This document shows positions 43,369 to 51,872 of a stretch of DNA of 64,000 nt, piece by piece. The translations under genes were made by a program, and so were the position numbers. The notes beneath the pieces are model-generated. The model searched no databases, was not told the origin of the DNA, and saw nothing but the letters and a program-made list of their open reading frames with translations. This DNA is from DATHZQ01 sp035458525. GTDB taxonomy: Bacteria > Actinomycetota > Acidimicrobiia > Spongiisociales > UBA5794. The DNA lies in NCBI GenBank assembly GCA_035458525.1, contig DATHZQ010000007.1, positions 1-64,000 on the forward strand, read 5' to 3'. How positions within the stretch are numbered: position 1 is the first letter of the stretch; each line of letters opens with the position of its first letter.

Positions 43369-43980
43369 TCACATCTCTCTCGGGAAGTCTTCGAGTACGC
43401 GGTGAAGTCTGGCTTCTCCTGCTCCGCCCACGAACCACCAGAAGCCGGTCGCCAGCGCGGCGAAGGCGAGCAGGCCGAGTGAGCCGAGATAGCCCCATTG
43501 CCAGCCCGGCGCAGCGTCGGTGAGGACCGACGTCCAACCCAACGCCAGCCCGAAGAGGCCGGCTCCGAGCCCGAGCAACGTGTAGAACAGCGTCACGAAG
43601 CCGAACCACGAGAAACCCGATCCGGCTGCCGCCGTGACGATCTTGCGTTCGTTGAGTGGGAACAGATAGGTGTTCTCGAGCTCGCCCCCAACGTGCAAGC
43701 GGGTGCCGAGCTGCCGGTTCAGGTCCGTTTCGAGCGCAGCGGCGTAATGCCTGGCGAAGATGAGGTACGACGCATCGAAGGCCGTCTGCACCGCCGTGTA
43801 GAGCGCGACGACCGGGATCAGCAGGAACGCCTCGGGCACCTCCCAGAAGCCGGCGACAAACAGGGCGCTGATTACAACGATCGCAACCCGGATGTCGCTG
43901 AAGAAGCGACGGTGGTATTCCACCGTCATGCCGCGCATCCTGCTCAGCTGCTCGGATGCCAATCGCCTGCGTTCGTCCAT
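43369..43980 (-). CDS. Small multi-pass membrane protein, unknown
   Basis: A 203-residue protein with four hydrophobic segments, two near residues 31-65 (VAIVVISALFVAGFW and AFLLIPVVALYTAV) and two near 120-190. A charged N-terminus and a central soluble loop (about 70-118) separate them. No known motif was recognised. It converges with glgP (34 bp apart) and diverges from the SRPBCC gene. Confidence 0.7.
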   Translation of the reverse strand: MDERRRLASEQLSRMRGMTVEYHRRFFSDIRVAIVVISALFVAGFWEVPEAFLLIPVVALYTAVQTAFDASYLIFARHYAAALETDLNRQLGTRLHVGGELENTYLFPLNERKIVTAAAGSGFSWFGFVTLFYTLLGLGAGLFGLALGWTSVLTDAAPGWQWGYLGSLGLLAFAALATGFWWFVGGAGEARLHRVLEDFPREM

Positions 43981-44070
43981 GCGGCCAATCTAGGTGGATC
44001 CGCCGGTCGGCTCATCCACCCCAAACGCCGGCGCCGTATGCATGGTGGATGCCAGCTGAGAGGTTTCATC

Positions 44071-44505
44071 ATGGCTACCAACATCGAACGCACCATCACG
44101 GTTCCCGGTTCCGCCGACAAGGTCTTTGCGTACGTCGCCGACTTCAGCAACACCGCGGAGTGGGACCCCGGCATCGTCTCCGCCGAGCGGACGGGCAGCG
44201 GACCAGTCGGGGAGGGCTCGGCGTTCGACCTCGTAGCCCGCTTCAAAGGGCGCGACCTCGCCACCACGTACCGCATCACCGAATTCGATCCACCGTCACG
44301 GGTGGTGCTCGTGGGGGGAACCAACAACTTCACGAGCACGGACATCATCACCGTCACCCCGGCGACCGAAGGAGTCCAGATCGGCTACCGAGCGATTTTC
44401 GAGCTGAGCGGCATCATGCGCCTCTCCGAACCGTTTCTGAAAGGGACCTTCAATCGACTGGCGGACGATGCGGTCGCCGGGCTGAAAGTGGTTCTTTCCC
44501 GATGA
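44071..44505 (+). CDS. SRPBCC (polyketide cyclase-like) protein
   Basis: A 144-residue START-like fold protein. MATNIERTITVPGSADKVFAYVADFSNTAEWDPGIV is the typical first strand-helix pattern of SRPBCC/Polyketide_cyc2 proteins, which bind hydrophobic ligands in a cavity. ATG 44071 was taken; the frame extends upstream through unrelated sequence. Its stop overlaps the DUF427 start (ATGA). A shorter relative lies at 52926. Confidence 0.85.
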   Translation: MATNIERTITVPGSADKVFAYVADFSNTAEWDPGIVSAERTGSGPVGEGSAFDLVARFKGRDLATTYRITEFDPPSRVVLVGGTNNFTSTDIITVTPATEGVQIGYRAIFELSGIMRLSEPFLKGTFNRLADDAVAGLKVVLSR

Positions 44506-44966
44506 CCGAGTCGGTGTGGGATTACCCACGCCCACCCCGCGTGGAGTCGTCGTCTCACCGGATCAGGATCGTGCTCGGTGGCGAGACGATCGTTGATACG
44601 AGTGGGGCGTTGCGGGTGCTCGAAACCAGCCACCCGCCCGTGTACTACGTGCCGATGTCAGCGGTGGACGACGGAGTGCTGCATTCGCACCCTCGGACGA
44701 CATTCTGCGAGTTCAAGGGTCGAGCGATCTACTGGTCCGTTGCTGCCGGGGAACGAACGGTCTCTGCCGCGGCGTGGTCCTACCCCCAGCCGGCACACGG
44801 ATACGAGGCGCTCCTGGACCATGTCGCGTTCTACCCGGCGCTGATGGATGCCTGTTACGTCGACGATGAGCAGGTGGACGCCCAGGCCGGGGATTTCTAC
44901 GGCGGATGGATCACCAGCGGCATCACCGGCCCCTTCAAAGGCGCGTCGGGCACCTGGGGCTGGTAG
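44502..44966 (+). CDS. DUF427 domain protein
   Basis: A 154-residue DUF427 protein. The family pattern is clear: ESVWDYPRPPRVE, the VVDTSGALRVLETSHPPVYYVP segment, TTFCEFKGRAIYW and AAWSYPQP. Function is unknown; the fold is a small beta barrel. Translational coupling with the SRPBCC gene suggests a shared small-molecule role (inference). Confidence 0.88.
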   Translation: MTESVWDYPRPPRVESSSHRIRIVLGGETIVDTSGALRVLETSHPPVYYVPMSAVDDGVLHSHPRTTFCEFKGRAIYWSVAAGERTVSAAAWSYPQPAHGYEALLDHVAFYPALMDACYVDDEQVDAQAGDFYGGWITSGITGPFKGASGTWGW

Positions 44967-44968
44967 CG

Positions 44969-45280
44969 CTACCTCGCCACGAAGGCCTTGCCCTCCTCGA
45001 GCAGCGCGAGCCACAGCTCCTCGTCCTGTTCGACGACCGCGACCCATTCCCTGAAGACTCGACTGGCAGGCGCAAACGCAGCGCCGATGTCCGCCTCGAT
45101 CAGCTCGGCGACCCGCTGGGCCGGCAGCTTCACGACGAGTGCTCCGGTGCGATGGTCCGGCATCCCCAAGAATTGCCCTCCGATGCGAACGCACCGCGAG
45201 CCCATGATGGTGCCTTCCGTGACCGACGGATCCGCCGCCTGCATCTCGCCGGCCAGATCCCAGAACAACGCTTCACTCAC
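44969..45280 (-). CDS. TfoX N-terminal-like small protein
   Basis: A 103-residue protein. GTIMGSRCVRIGGQFLGMP, LVVKLPAQRVAELI and FREWVAV follow the strand-helix pattern of TfoX_N/YjbR-like domains (MFGG..., LLVRVP, MGRP...). No catalytic residues are known in the family. It starts with GTG. The assignment rests on pattern recall only. Confidence 0.55.
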   Translation of the reverse strand: MSEALFWDLAGEMQAADPSVTEGTIMGSRCVRIGGQFLGMPDHRTGALVVKLPAQRVAELIEADIGAAFAPASRVFREWVAVVEQDEELWLALLEEGKAFVAR

Positions 45281-45418
45281 TCGGCCTCCTCCTCCGTGTC
45301 ACCCTACGACGATCGTGGCTTCGCCCACTCGACGTCACCCGATGCCGGGGCCCTTCTGGGGTTGCGTCATGCCCCTCGGCCAGCAACCCTGGCGCCAGCG
45401 ACACGGCCGGAGGGGCTG

Positions 45419-45985
45419 ATGCTCAAAACGATGGCAAGGCTCTTCCTGAGAATCATCCGTTGGGACGTGGCCGGTGAGGTCCCTGCCGGAAGCTACGTCA
45501 TGATCGCAGCGCCCCACACGTCGAACTGGGATCTCCCCATCATGCTGGCCGTGGCGGCGATGCTCGGTGCCCGAATCTCGTGGATGGGAAAAGAGCAGAT
45601 CTTTCGCTGGCCGTTTGGTGAGCTGATGCGCCGGCTCGGGGGCGTTCCCGTTCGCCGCGACCGGTCCCACAACATGGTCGATCAGATGATCGACCTCTTC
45701 GGACGGTCTGGCCAGCTCATCCTCACGGTCCCTCCCGAGGGCACCCGCGGCCGCGCCGAGCATTGGCGGTCGGGTTTCTACTACATCGCACTCGGTGCCG
45801 GCGTGCCGGTGATCCCCGGCTACCTGGACTACTCGAGTCGGATCGGTGGCGTGGGCGCACCGATCGAACTGTCGGGAGACGTCACCGCAGACATGGACGC
45901 ATTTCGTGCGTTCTACACGCCAATCGCCGGGAAGCGCCCGGAGAAGCAGGGACGTATCGAGCTTCGCGAGGAGATCGACCGCTGA
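45419..45985 (+). CDS. PlsC-like 1-acylglycerol-3-phosphate acyltransferase
   Basis: A 188-residue acyltransferase that would transfer a fatty acyl group to lysophosphatidate or a related acceptor at the membrane. Block I reads APHTSNWD (the HX4D-type His-Asp dyad as HTSNWD, near 31-36) and the acceptor-binding block PPEGTRGRAEHWRSGFYYIA replaces the usual FPEGTR. It is short and lacks strong membrane helices. ATG 45419 follows GAGGGGCT. The aminotransferase gene begins 22 bp later. Confidence 0.82.
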   Translation: MLKTMARLFLRIIRWDVAGEVPAGSYVMIAAPHTSNWDLPIMLAVAAMLGARISWMGKEQIFRWPFGELMRRLGGVPVRRDRSHNMVDQMIDLFGRSGQLILTVPPEGTRGRAEHWRSGFYYIALGAGVPVIPGYLDYSSRIGGVGAPIELSGDVTADMDAFRAFYTPIAGKRPEKQGRIELREEIDR

Positions 45986-46007
45986 CGCAGCGGTACGCTC
46001 TCGGCAT

Positions 46008-47162
46008 ATGAAGCCGTCTGCGCGCTCAGAGGTCGCTCCGTTCTATGTGATGGAAGTGATGAAGGCTGCGGCGGAGCGGGAGGCGGCCGGCGGCGAGGTC
46101 CTGCATCTCGAGGTCGGCCAGCCAGTGACACCCGCTCCGCAGGGTGCCATCGGCGCCGCACAGGCTGCGTTGAGCGCCGACCGCCTGGGCTACACCCCGG
46201 CGCTCGGCGTCGACCAACTGCGGCGCCGCATCGTGCGCCACTACGCAGACGCCTACGGTGTCGTCGTGCCGGTCGGTCGTGTAGCCGTGACGATCGGTGC
46301 CTCGGGCGGCATGATCCTCGCATTGCTCGCGGCCTTGGATCCAGGTGCGCGCGTCGGCATCACCGAGCCGGGCTATGCCGCCTATCGCAACATGATCACG
46401 GCGTTGGATCTCGAGCTCGTGGGGATTCGCATCGGACCGGAGAGTCGCTGGGTTGCGACGCCGGGAGCCATCGAGGCGGCCGGACCGCTGGATGCGCTCG
46501 TGGTCGCAAGTCCGTCGAATCCGACCGGGACGACGATGACGGGACCCGAGCTCGAAGCGGTTGCCCACTACTGCGAGGCCGCCGACGTGCGCCTGCTCTC
46601 CGACGAGATCTACCACGGCATCACGTTCGAGCGACCGGCGAGCACCGCGGCCGAGTTCTCGGATTCTGCAGTCGTGGTCCAGTCGTTCTCCAAGTATTAC
46701 TCGATGACGGGATGGCGGCTGGGCTGGCTCGTCTTGCCCGAGGACCTGGTGCGCCCGGTCGAGGTACTGGCGCAGAACCTGTTCATCTCGCCTCCGGCGC
46801 TCTCGCAGCTGGCCGGACTCGCCGCGCTCGACTGCACGGAGGAGCTCGACCACAACGTCGCCCGATACGCCGAGCGTCGCAGGGTCGTCGTCGCCGGCCT
46901 GGTCGCTGCAGGGATCACGCAGATTGCGCCGCCGGATGGTGGGTTCTACGTCTGGGCCGACGTGTCCCACCTCACCGACGACAGCCAGGCGCTGTGTGCA
47001 CAGTGGCTCGACGAGCTGAGGGTCGCCGCAACCCCCGGAGTCGATTTCGATCCGGAAGCCGGCCATCGGTTCGTGCGCTTCTCGTACTCGGAGTCGACCG
47101 AGGCCATGGAAGAGGCGATGCGACGGCTCGCAGCATGGGTGGAACGCCGCCCACCACGCTGA
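46008..47162 (+). CDS. PLP-dependent aminotransferase class I/II
   Basis: A 384-residue fold-type I aminotransferase. It has LEVGQP, the cofactor contact region GASGGMILALLA, ASPSNPTGTTM, LSDEIYHGI with the Asp that binds the PLP nitrogen, SFSKYYSMTGWRLGW with the Schiff-base Lys, and RFSYSES with the substrate-carboxylate Arg. Closest in pattern to aspartate/aromatic-type aminotransferases; the amino donor cannot be fixed. ATG 46008 was chosen; the upstream frame overlaps the acyltransferase gene. Confidence 0.9.
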   Translation: MKPSARSEVAPFYVMEVMKAAAEREAAGGEVLHLEVGQPVTPAPQGAIGAAQAALSADRLGYTPALGVDQLRRRIVRHYADAYGVVVPVGRVAVTIGASGGMILALLAALDPGARVGITEPGYAAYRNMITALDLELVGIRIGPESRWVATPGAIEAAGPLDALVVASPSNPTGTTMTGPELEAVAHYCEAADVRLLSDEIYHGITFERPASTAAEFSDSAVVVQSFSKYYSMTGWRLGWLVLPEDLVRPVEVLAQNLFISPPALSQLAGLAALDCTEELDHNVARYAERRRVVVAGLVAAGITQIAPPDGGFYVWADVSHLTDDSQALCAQWLDELRVAATPGVDFDPEAGHRFVRFSYSESTEAMEEAMRRLAAWVERRPPR

Positions 47163-47209
47163 CGGAGCGCGTACGGTTGACGCAGGGACCGCTCGAGTGA
47201 GGTTGTGCT

Positions 47210-47800
47210 GTGGCCGACTACGACTGGCGTGCGTGGGACGAGGAGCCGTGGCAGCTGCGTTACCCCGGCACCGCAATCGGTGCTGAGACTTGGGTGGAGG
47301 TCTTCTCCCCGGACCCCGACAGCGGGGAGATGCGCCGCTGGATCGCAGCGGCACAGCGACTGCAGACGGCGGAACGTCCCACCGCCAGGCGGGTCTTCAT
47401 CTCGCACCGTCGGGCCGATGCCGTCATGGCACAACAGGCCGCCGACGCCGCTCACCGGTTGGGGGTCGAGTACTGGCTCGATGTCGAGGACCCGACGCTG
47501 CAGTGGCTCACGCAGCACACGGCCGTAGACGCTGCCACCCGGTCGACGGCGATTGCGTCGGCGATCGAGATGGCGTTGCTGAACTGTACGCATGTGCTGG
47601 CGATCATCACCCCACGCACCAGCGGTTCTCAATGGGTGCCGTACGAGTACGGCCGGGTCAAGGACGACGGCTTGACCGATCGAGCTACGGCCTGCTGGAC
47701 CACGGTCCATCCGGCCGACACCACGCGGTTTGCCGAGTACCTCCACCTCGGGGTGGTCGCGCGAGGCATCGAGGAAGTGAGGACCTGGCTGGTGGCTTGA
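47210..47800 (+). CDS. Small TIR-domain protein
   Basis: A 196-residue protein. After a 60-residue N-terminal region rich in Trp, residues about 63-170 form a TIR-like fold: RRVFISHRRADAVMAQQAADAAHRLGVEYWLDVED (strand A, BB loop), CTHVLAIITPRTSGSQWVPYEYGRVK with the Glu that is catalytic in TIR NADases. No transmembrane or sensor domain is fused. It lies 47 bp after the aminotransferase gene. The function is probably NAD-related or scaffolding (inference). Confidence 0.7.
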   Translation: MADYDWRAWDEEPWQLRYPGTAIGAETWVEVFSPDPDSGEMRRWIAAAQRLQTAERPTARRVFISHRRADAVMAQQAADAAHRLGVEYWLDVEDPTLQWLTQHTAVDAATRSTAIASAIEMALLNCTHVLAIITPRTSGSQWVPYEYGRVKDDGLTDRATACWTTVHPADTTRFAEYLHLGVVARGIEEVRTWLVA

Positions 47801-47809
47801 GTCGGGCGC

Positions 47810-48454
47810 TCAGTCCAACGCGACGATCATGTCGGCCCGATGTTTCGTTCCCGCGACCAGTCGTGCGTTGGGAAGGTCCGTGCCGGCCACCTTTGCCGCA
47901 GCCTCCGCCGGCGACCGGTTGCATTCATGGCGGGCCTGCAGCCGTGGCACCAATACATCGTCCGGCACATCCAGATACCAGACGGCATCCAGGAGCCGGC
48001 GCACGCGGTCCCACGGCGGTTCGTCGAGCAGCAAATAGTTGCCCTCGACCACGATGAGGGAGGCCTCGGGCGAGATGGTTGCGCCGCCCGGCACCACGGA
48101 CTCGGTGCTGCGGTCGTACGTCGGCCACGCTATCGGTTCGAGGGGTTCGCCGCGCAGCGCTTCGAGGTGGGCGACGAAGGTCGGTGCGTCGAAGGTCGCG
48201 GGTACCCCTTTCAGTGGCAGCAAGCCCGCCGCGACGAGGTCGTCGTTACTGCGATGGAACCCGTCCATGGGTACCGCGAAAGCGGACACGATGTGCGAGG
48301 CGCGAGCCACGATCTGTGCGGCCGCAGTGCTCTTGCCGGCCCCGGGCGGACCGGCCACTCCGAGCATGAATCGCACTCCGGAGTGCTGCACCTCAGCAGC
48401 GAGCTCGTCGACCAGCCCGTCGAGATCGGCAAAGGTGCGGCGTCGCTGGCTCAC
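47810..48454 (-). CDS. P-loop nucleoside/sugar kinase (uridine kinase-like)
   Basis: A 214-residue kinase of the uridine-kinase/pantothenate-kinase-like group. Walker A GVAGPPGAGKSTAA lies near 32-45, followed by FAVPMDGFHRSNDDL with the catalytic Asp/His segment, FDAPTFV, WPTYDRSTE, VVEGNYLLL (Walker B-like) and a C-terminal Arg-rich lid (VPRLQARHE). In actinobacteria such genes are often annotated as nucleoside/nucleotide kinase family; the substrate is unknown. The start is GTG 48454. Confidence 0.85.
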   Translation of the reverse strand: MSQRRRTFADLDGLVDELAAEVQHSGVRFMLGVAGPPGAGKSTAAAQIVARASHIVSAFAVPMDGFHRSNDDLVAAGLLPLKGVPATFDAPTFVAHLEALRGEPLEPIAWPTYDRSTESVVPGGATISPEASLIVVEGNYLLLDEPPWDRVRRLLDAVWYLDVPDDVLVPRLQARHECNRSPAEAAAKVAGTDLPNARLVAGTKHRADMIVALD

Positions 48455-48537
48455 CCCGTCACGCTACAAGCTGCCGATGTGGAACAATCGCCCGCTGCGT
48501 CGCGTTTGGGCCAGGAACCGATTGAGGAGTGTTGCGC

Positions 48538-48945
48538 ATGTCGGATTGGAACGCATCCATCATCGAGGAGTTCCGCGCCAACGGTGGCCGGGTCGGTGGC
48601 ACGTTCGAGGGTCGTCCGCTGCTTCTCCTCCACACGAAGGGCGCAAAGACCGGCCGGTCGCGCGTGCACCCGCTCATGTACCAGGCGTTCGACGGCGGCT
48701 ACGCGATCTTCGCCTCCAAGGCCGGAGCACCGAGCAACCCGGCCTGGTTCCACAACCTCATGGCCAATCCAGAGGCCGAGATCGAGGTCGGGATGGAGAA
48801 GCTGGCGGTGTCGGCGCGCATCGTCAACGGAGCCGAGCGAGACCGCATCTGGTCGCAGCAGAAGCAGGACTACCCATTCTTCGCCGAATACGAACAGAGG
48901 ACCGATCGTGACATCCCGGTCATCGTGCTGGACCCGGCCTCCTGA
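48538..48945 (+). CDS. Deazaflavin (F420)-dependent nitroreductase family
   Basis: A 135-residue split-barrel protein of the Ddn/DUF385 family. LLLLHTKGAKTGRSRVHPLMY is the family's F420-binding signature, followed by NPAWFHNLMANPEAEIEV. These proteins reduce nitro compounds or quinones with reduced F420 or have unknown substrates. ATG 48538 was chosen after GAGGAGTG. Two further members lie at 55006 and 63372. Confidence 0.88.
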   Translation: MSDWNASIIEEFRANGGRVGGTFEGRPLLLLHTKGAKTGRSRVHPLMYQAFDGGYAIFASKAGAPSNPAWFHNLMANPEAEIEVGMEKLAVSARIVNGAERDRIWSQQKQDYPFFAEYEQRTDRDIPVIVLDPAS

Positions 48946-48981
48946 AGACGGCATGGTTGGCTCGGTAGCATCGGCGCCGCC

Positions 48982-49842
48982 GTGGACCTTCCCGCATCGA
49001 CCAACGCCGAAGGCGTTCGAGAGAATCTCGCCGCAACTCGATGGCTGATCGCCCCGTTCGTGGTGCTCGCCGGGGCAGGCGCATTCGTCCTGTATCTGTT
49101 TCCACGAGACACGGATGCGTTGTTCGCATGGACACTGCGACCGCCCCTCTCGGCGATGTTCATGGGCGCCGGATATGCGGCAGGAGTGCTGCTGACCGTG
49201 CTGTCGTACCGCCGCCAACCTTGGGCGGTCACTCGTACTGCGACGTTGACCATTCTCGTGTTCGTCGCGGTGATGACGGCCGCCACCTTCCTGCATCTCG
49301 ACAAGATGCACTTCGACGCTGCGGAGGTGACGGCCCAGTTCGCCGCCTGGGCTTGGCTCGTCGTGTACGTCGTTGTCCCGCCCCTCCTGCTGGCCATCAT
49401 CGTGGCGCAATCCCGCCAACCCGGAGTCGATCCGCCTCGACTCCACCCGCTTCCCGTTGCCGTGAGGGCCGCGCTCGCTCTCCAGGGGCTCGCTTTGCTG
49501 TCGCTCGGTGTGGCGTTGTTCGGTTGGCCGGAGTCCATGGATGGTGTGTGGCCGTGGGCCATCACCGAGCTCTCCGGCCGCGCCTTGTCGGCATGGATCG
49601 TTGCGATCGGGTTCGCCAGCCTGTGGGTGACGTACGAGAACGATCTGCGCCGCACCCGTCCTGCCGCCATGACCTCTGTGGCGCTTGGTGCGTTGTGGCT
49701 GCTGGCCGCAATTCGTGATGCTGACTCGATGCGCTGGGAGCGAGCCTCGGCTTGGATCTATGTGGTTGGTGCAGCGCTTGCGGTGTCCGTGGGGTTGTGG
49801 GGCTGGTCGCTGAGTCGTGGGGCGGTAGGGTCGGAGGGGTGA
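48982..49842 (+). CDS. Multi-pass membrane protein, unknown
   Basis: A 286-residue protein with about seven or eight hydrophobic helices (first at residues 20-42) and short loops; the GTG start was used. No family was recognised. Its 3' end overlaps the convergent adenylate cyclase gene by 85 bp, so the last 28 codons of each share DNA. Confidence 0.75.
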   Translation: MDLPASTNAEGVRENLAATRWLIAPFVVLAGAGAFVLYLFPRDTDALFAWTLRPPLSAMFMGAGYAAGVLLTVLSYRRQPWAVTRTATLTILVFVAVMTAATFLHLDKMHFDAAEVTAQFAAWAWLVVYVVVPPLLLAIIVAQSRQPGVDPPRLHPLPVAVRAALALQGLALLSLGVALFGWPESMDGVWPWAITELSGRALSAWIVAIGFASLWVTYENDLRRTRPAAMTSVALGALWLLAAIRDADSMRWERASAWIYVVGAALAVSVGLWGWSLSRGAVGSEG

Positions 49843-51107
49843 GCCATGTCTCCGGCGGAACCTTCGCCCTGCGTTCCCGCTTCCCGGCGCCCGGTCAGGA
49901 AGTACGTCGTGGCGGAGCCACGATTCTTGAGCGTGATGGTGCCGCGCCGTTCCAACTCGTAGTGCTCAGGCAGCATGCCGGCGAAGAGGCCCGAGACCTG
50001 GATGCGCCCCGGCACACCCGTTGATTCGAGGCGGCTGGCCACGTTGACGGCATCGCCCCACAGGTCATACGCAAGCTTGCGCTTGCCGATCACGCCGGCG
50101 ACCACCGATCCGGTGTGAACGCCGATGCGCAGGTCCCACTCGATGCCGTTTTTCGCGGCGAACTGGTCGGTAGCGTCGATCATCTGGAGTGCGAGATCGG
50201 CGATCAGTGGCGCATGATCCGGGTGCGCAACGGGCACGCCGCCGGCGACCATGTAGCCGTCGCCCAGCGTCTTGATCTTCTCCACGCCACTTGCGCTCAC
50301 GAGGTCGTCGAACTCCGAGAACAGCCCATTGAGCAAGTTGACGACTTCGTCGGGCTCGTGCGATTGCGCGAACGAGGTGAACCCGACGATGTCGGCAAAG
50401 AGCACCGTCACCACGTCGAATCGTTCCGCCACGGTTGCGTCCGATGCCTTCAGCCGCTCGGCGATCTCCTGCGGCAGCATGTTGGCGAGCAGACGATCAG
50501 CCCGTGCTCGCTGATCCAGCGCATCCTCTTCGGCGAGGAAGAGACGGCGGTTCACAGCATCGAACACAAACCAGAACGACAGCGCCAACGCCGCTGCGAA
50601 CGCCATCCACGTGTTGACGTTCACCCACGTGAGCCTGGATGCGGTTGTGTCGGCGAGGTACAGGTTCGGGATCACAACGGCAATGGCGCACAGCAGCACC
50701 ATCGAGCGCAACGTGATCGCCAGCAGCGGCAGCAGCGCGATCGACAGGGCGAGCCCGGCAGCGCCGACGAGAAACCCCTCTGGCAACTCGGTGAGTACCC
50801 AGGAGAAGCCTCCCACGATGACCGCGGTCGACACCGCCTGGAGGAGGCCGTGATACCTGGCGAGCGGGGTGAGGGTCAGCAGGAACAGTGCAAGCAGAAT
50901 GCCTGCGAGCGCCAGTCGAATCGCAACCGTGTCCCCGAGGAACCCTCCGTTGACCTCGCGATCCCAGATCATGAAGACGAGCACTGAGGCGGCGCCGGCG
51001 ACGGCGGACAACCGTTCGAACGGCGTCACCTGTGCCGTGCGGAAGTCAACGTACCGTTCGAGTTGATCGGCGGTGAGCGTCGGCCGTGCCAGGTCTGGAG
51101 CGTGCAC
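49758..51107 (-). CDS. Membrane-anchored class III adenylate cyclase
   Basis: Makes cyclic AMP from ATP. The 449-residue protein has six hydrophobic helices (about residues 35-185), a short linker helix (LANMLPQEIAERLK, the cyclase transducer) and a catalytic domain at 232-400. Metal Asp residues are in LFADIVGF (Asp239) and LGDGYM (Asp283). Lys279 and Asp348 (YDLWGDAVNVASR) are the adenine-specifying pair, and Asn355 and Arg359 are the transition-state residues, so all key residues are present. The C-terminal tail overlaps the neighbouring gene. Confidence 0.92.
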   Translation of the reverse strand: MHAPDLARPTLTADQLERYVDFRTAQVTPFERLSAVAGAASVLVFMIWDREVNGGFLGDTVAIRLALAGILLALFLLTLTPLARYHGLLQAVSTAVIVGGFSWVLTELPEGFLVGAAGLALSIALLPLLAITLRSMVLLCAIAVVIPNLYLADTTASRLTWVNVNTWMAFAAALALSFWFVFDAVNRRLFLAEEDALDQRARADRLLANMLPQEIAERLKASDATVAERFDVVTVLFADIVGFTSFAQSHEPDEVVNLLNGLFSEFDDLVSASGVEKIKTLGDGYMVAGGVPVAHPDHAPLIADLALQMIDATDQFAAKNGIEWDLRIGVHTGSVVAGVIGKRKLAYDLWGDAVNVASRLESTGVPGRIQVSGLFAGMLPEHYELERRGTITLKNRGSATTYFLTGRREAGTQGEGSAGDMAHPSDPTAPRLSDQPHNPTDTASAAPTT

Positions 51108-51123
51108 GTGCCAAGCGTACGCA

Positions 51124-51753
51124 TCAGGCGAGCTGCCAGAAGGCGCCGGTGAGGCCGGCGTTCCTGAGCATGCGCTGCAGCGCTTCGAGAGGCGCGGGCC
51201 GGTACTTCGGGTCGAGCCGATCTCCGTACCAGTGCCGGCTCAGCGGCCACATTGCAGCAAGTGGCGCAGCAACTCCGGTAGCCGGTGCGTTCTCCTCCGA
51301 CCGGAGGAAACGGATGGTGCGTCACGTTTCACCGATGTCGTCCCACCAGTGGCGTGCGGGCACGGCAAAATGGACGAAGCCGTCCACCGACGACAGGTTG
51401 CCGTCCCTCACTTCGAGTTCGACCGGCTCGCCCGTGTCGAGCCAGTTTGCATCGATGGCTGCGTCGATCCCGAGTGCGGCCGGAATGGCGAGAGCATCCC
51501 ACGCACAGTTCGCCCACCACGCCCGACCTCCGTGGCGCACCAGGTGCTCGGTCGGGACTGCGGAGAAGGGCAGCGCCATCCTGATCTGGCCGGCGGCGTC
51601 CAAGACGATGGCGTGGGCGTCGTGGAGGCGGCGCAATGCGTCTCGGGCCGCGGCCTCTCCGCCCACCCATGCTGCGACCTCGGCGATCTGCGGACTCACG
51701 CCGACCGCTGCGAAGGAGGCGTAGATGCGGCGGCGAAGTTCCCAGTCGTCCAC
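51124..51753 (-). CDS. Alkylmercury lyase (MerB)-like, probable selenoprotein
   Basis: Reading from GTG 51753, 143 codons give an N-terminal winged-helix-like part and then RAWWANCAWDALAIPAALGID, matching the MerB active-site segment with Cys83 and Asp86 (E. coli MerB Cys96, Asp99). A TGA at 51322-51324 (codon 144) follows WWDDIGET; the same frame continues RTIRFLRSEENAP to a stop at 51124-51126. Full length is 209 residues, like MerB (about 212). The TGA aligns with MerB Cys159, the second catalytic cysteine. A SECIS-like hairpin follows. MerB splits carbon-mercury bonds. The substrate here is unknown, and no merA or merR is adjacent. The alternative is a nonsense-truncated gene. Confidence 0.8.
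51293..51308 (-). promoter_or_regulatory. Candidate SECIS element
   Basis: On the minus strand TCCTCC-GGTC-GGAGGA forms a perfect 6-bp stem with a GGUC loop. The loop begins 19 nt after the in-frame TGA; in E. coli fdhF the GGUC loop begins 18 nt after its UGA. The GGU of the apical loop is the part that contacts SelB in the E. coli element. Its position inside the coding frame is as expected for bacteria. Confidence 0.7.
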
Positions 51754-51854
51754 CCCGCCAGGATGGCACGACCCGTCTCGGGGCGTCTTCGCTCTCCGCA
51801 ACGGTCCTGTGTCGTGGAATGGATCATCCGTCGTCGGCGTTTCCCTCGTACAGA

Positions 51855-51872
51855 TTGTGAAGTCATTCACAA
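51855..51872. promoter_or_regulatory. Operator palindrome between MerB-like and sigma genes
   Basis: TTGTGAA-gtca-TTCACAA is a perfect 7-bp inverted repeat with a 4-bp spacer. It ends 15 bp before the sigma-factor start and lies about 100 bp upstream of the divergent MerB-like gene. The regulator is unknown. Confidence 0.65.

Noticed and set aside
47210..51107. TIR protein plus adenylate cyclase as a cyclic-nucleotide defence system
   Set aside because: The cyclase is a six-helix class III signalling enzyme over 2.5 kb away with unrelated genes between; no Pycsar- or CBASS-type pairing.
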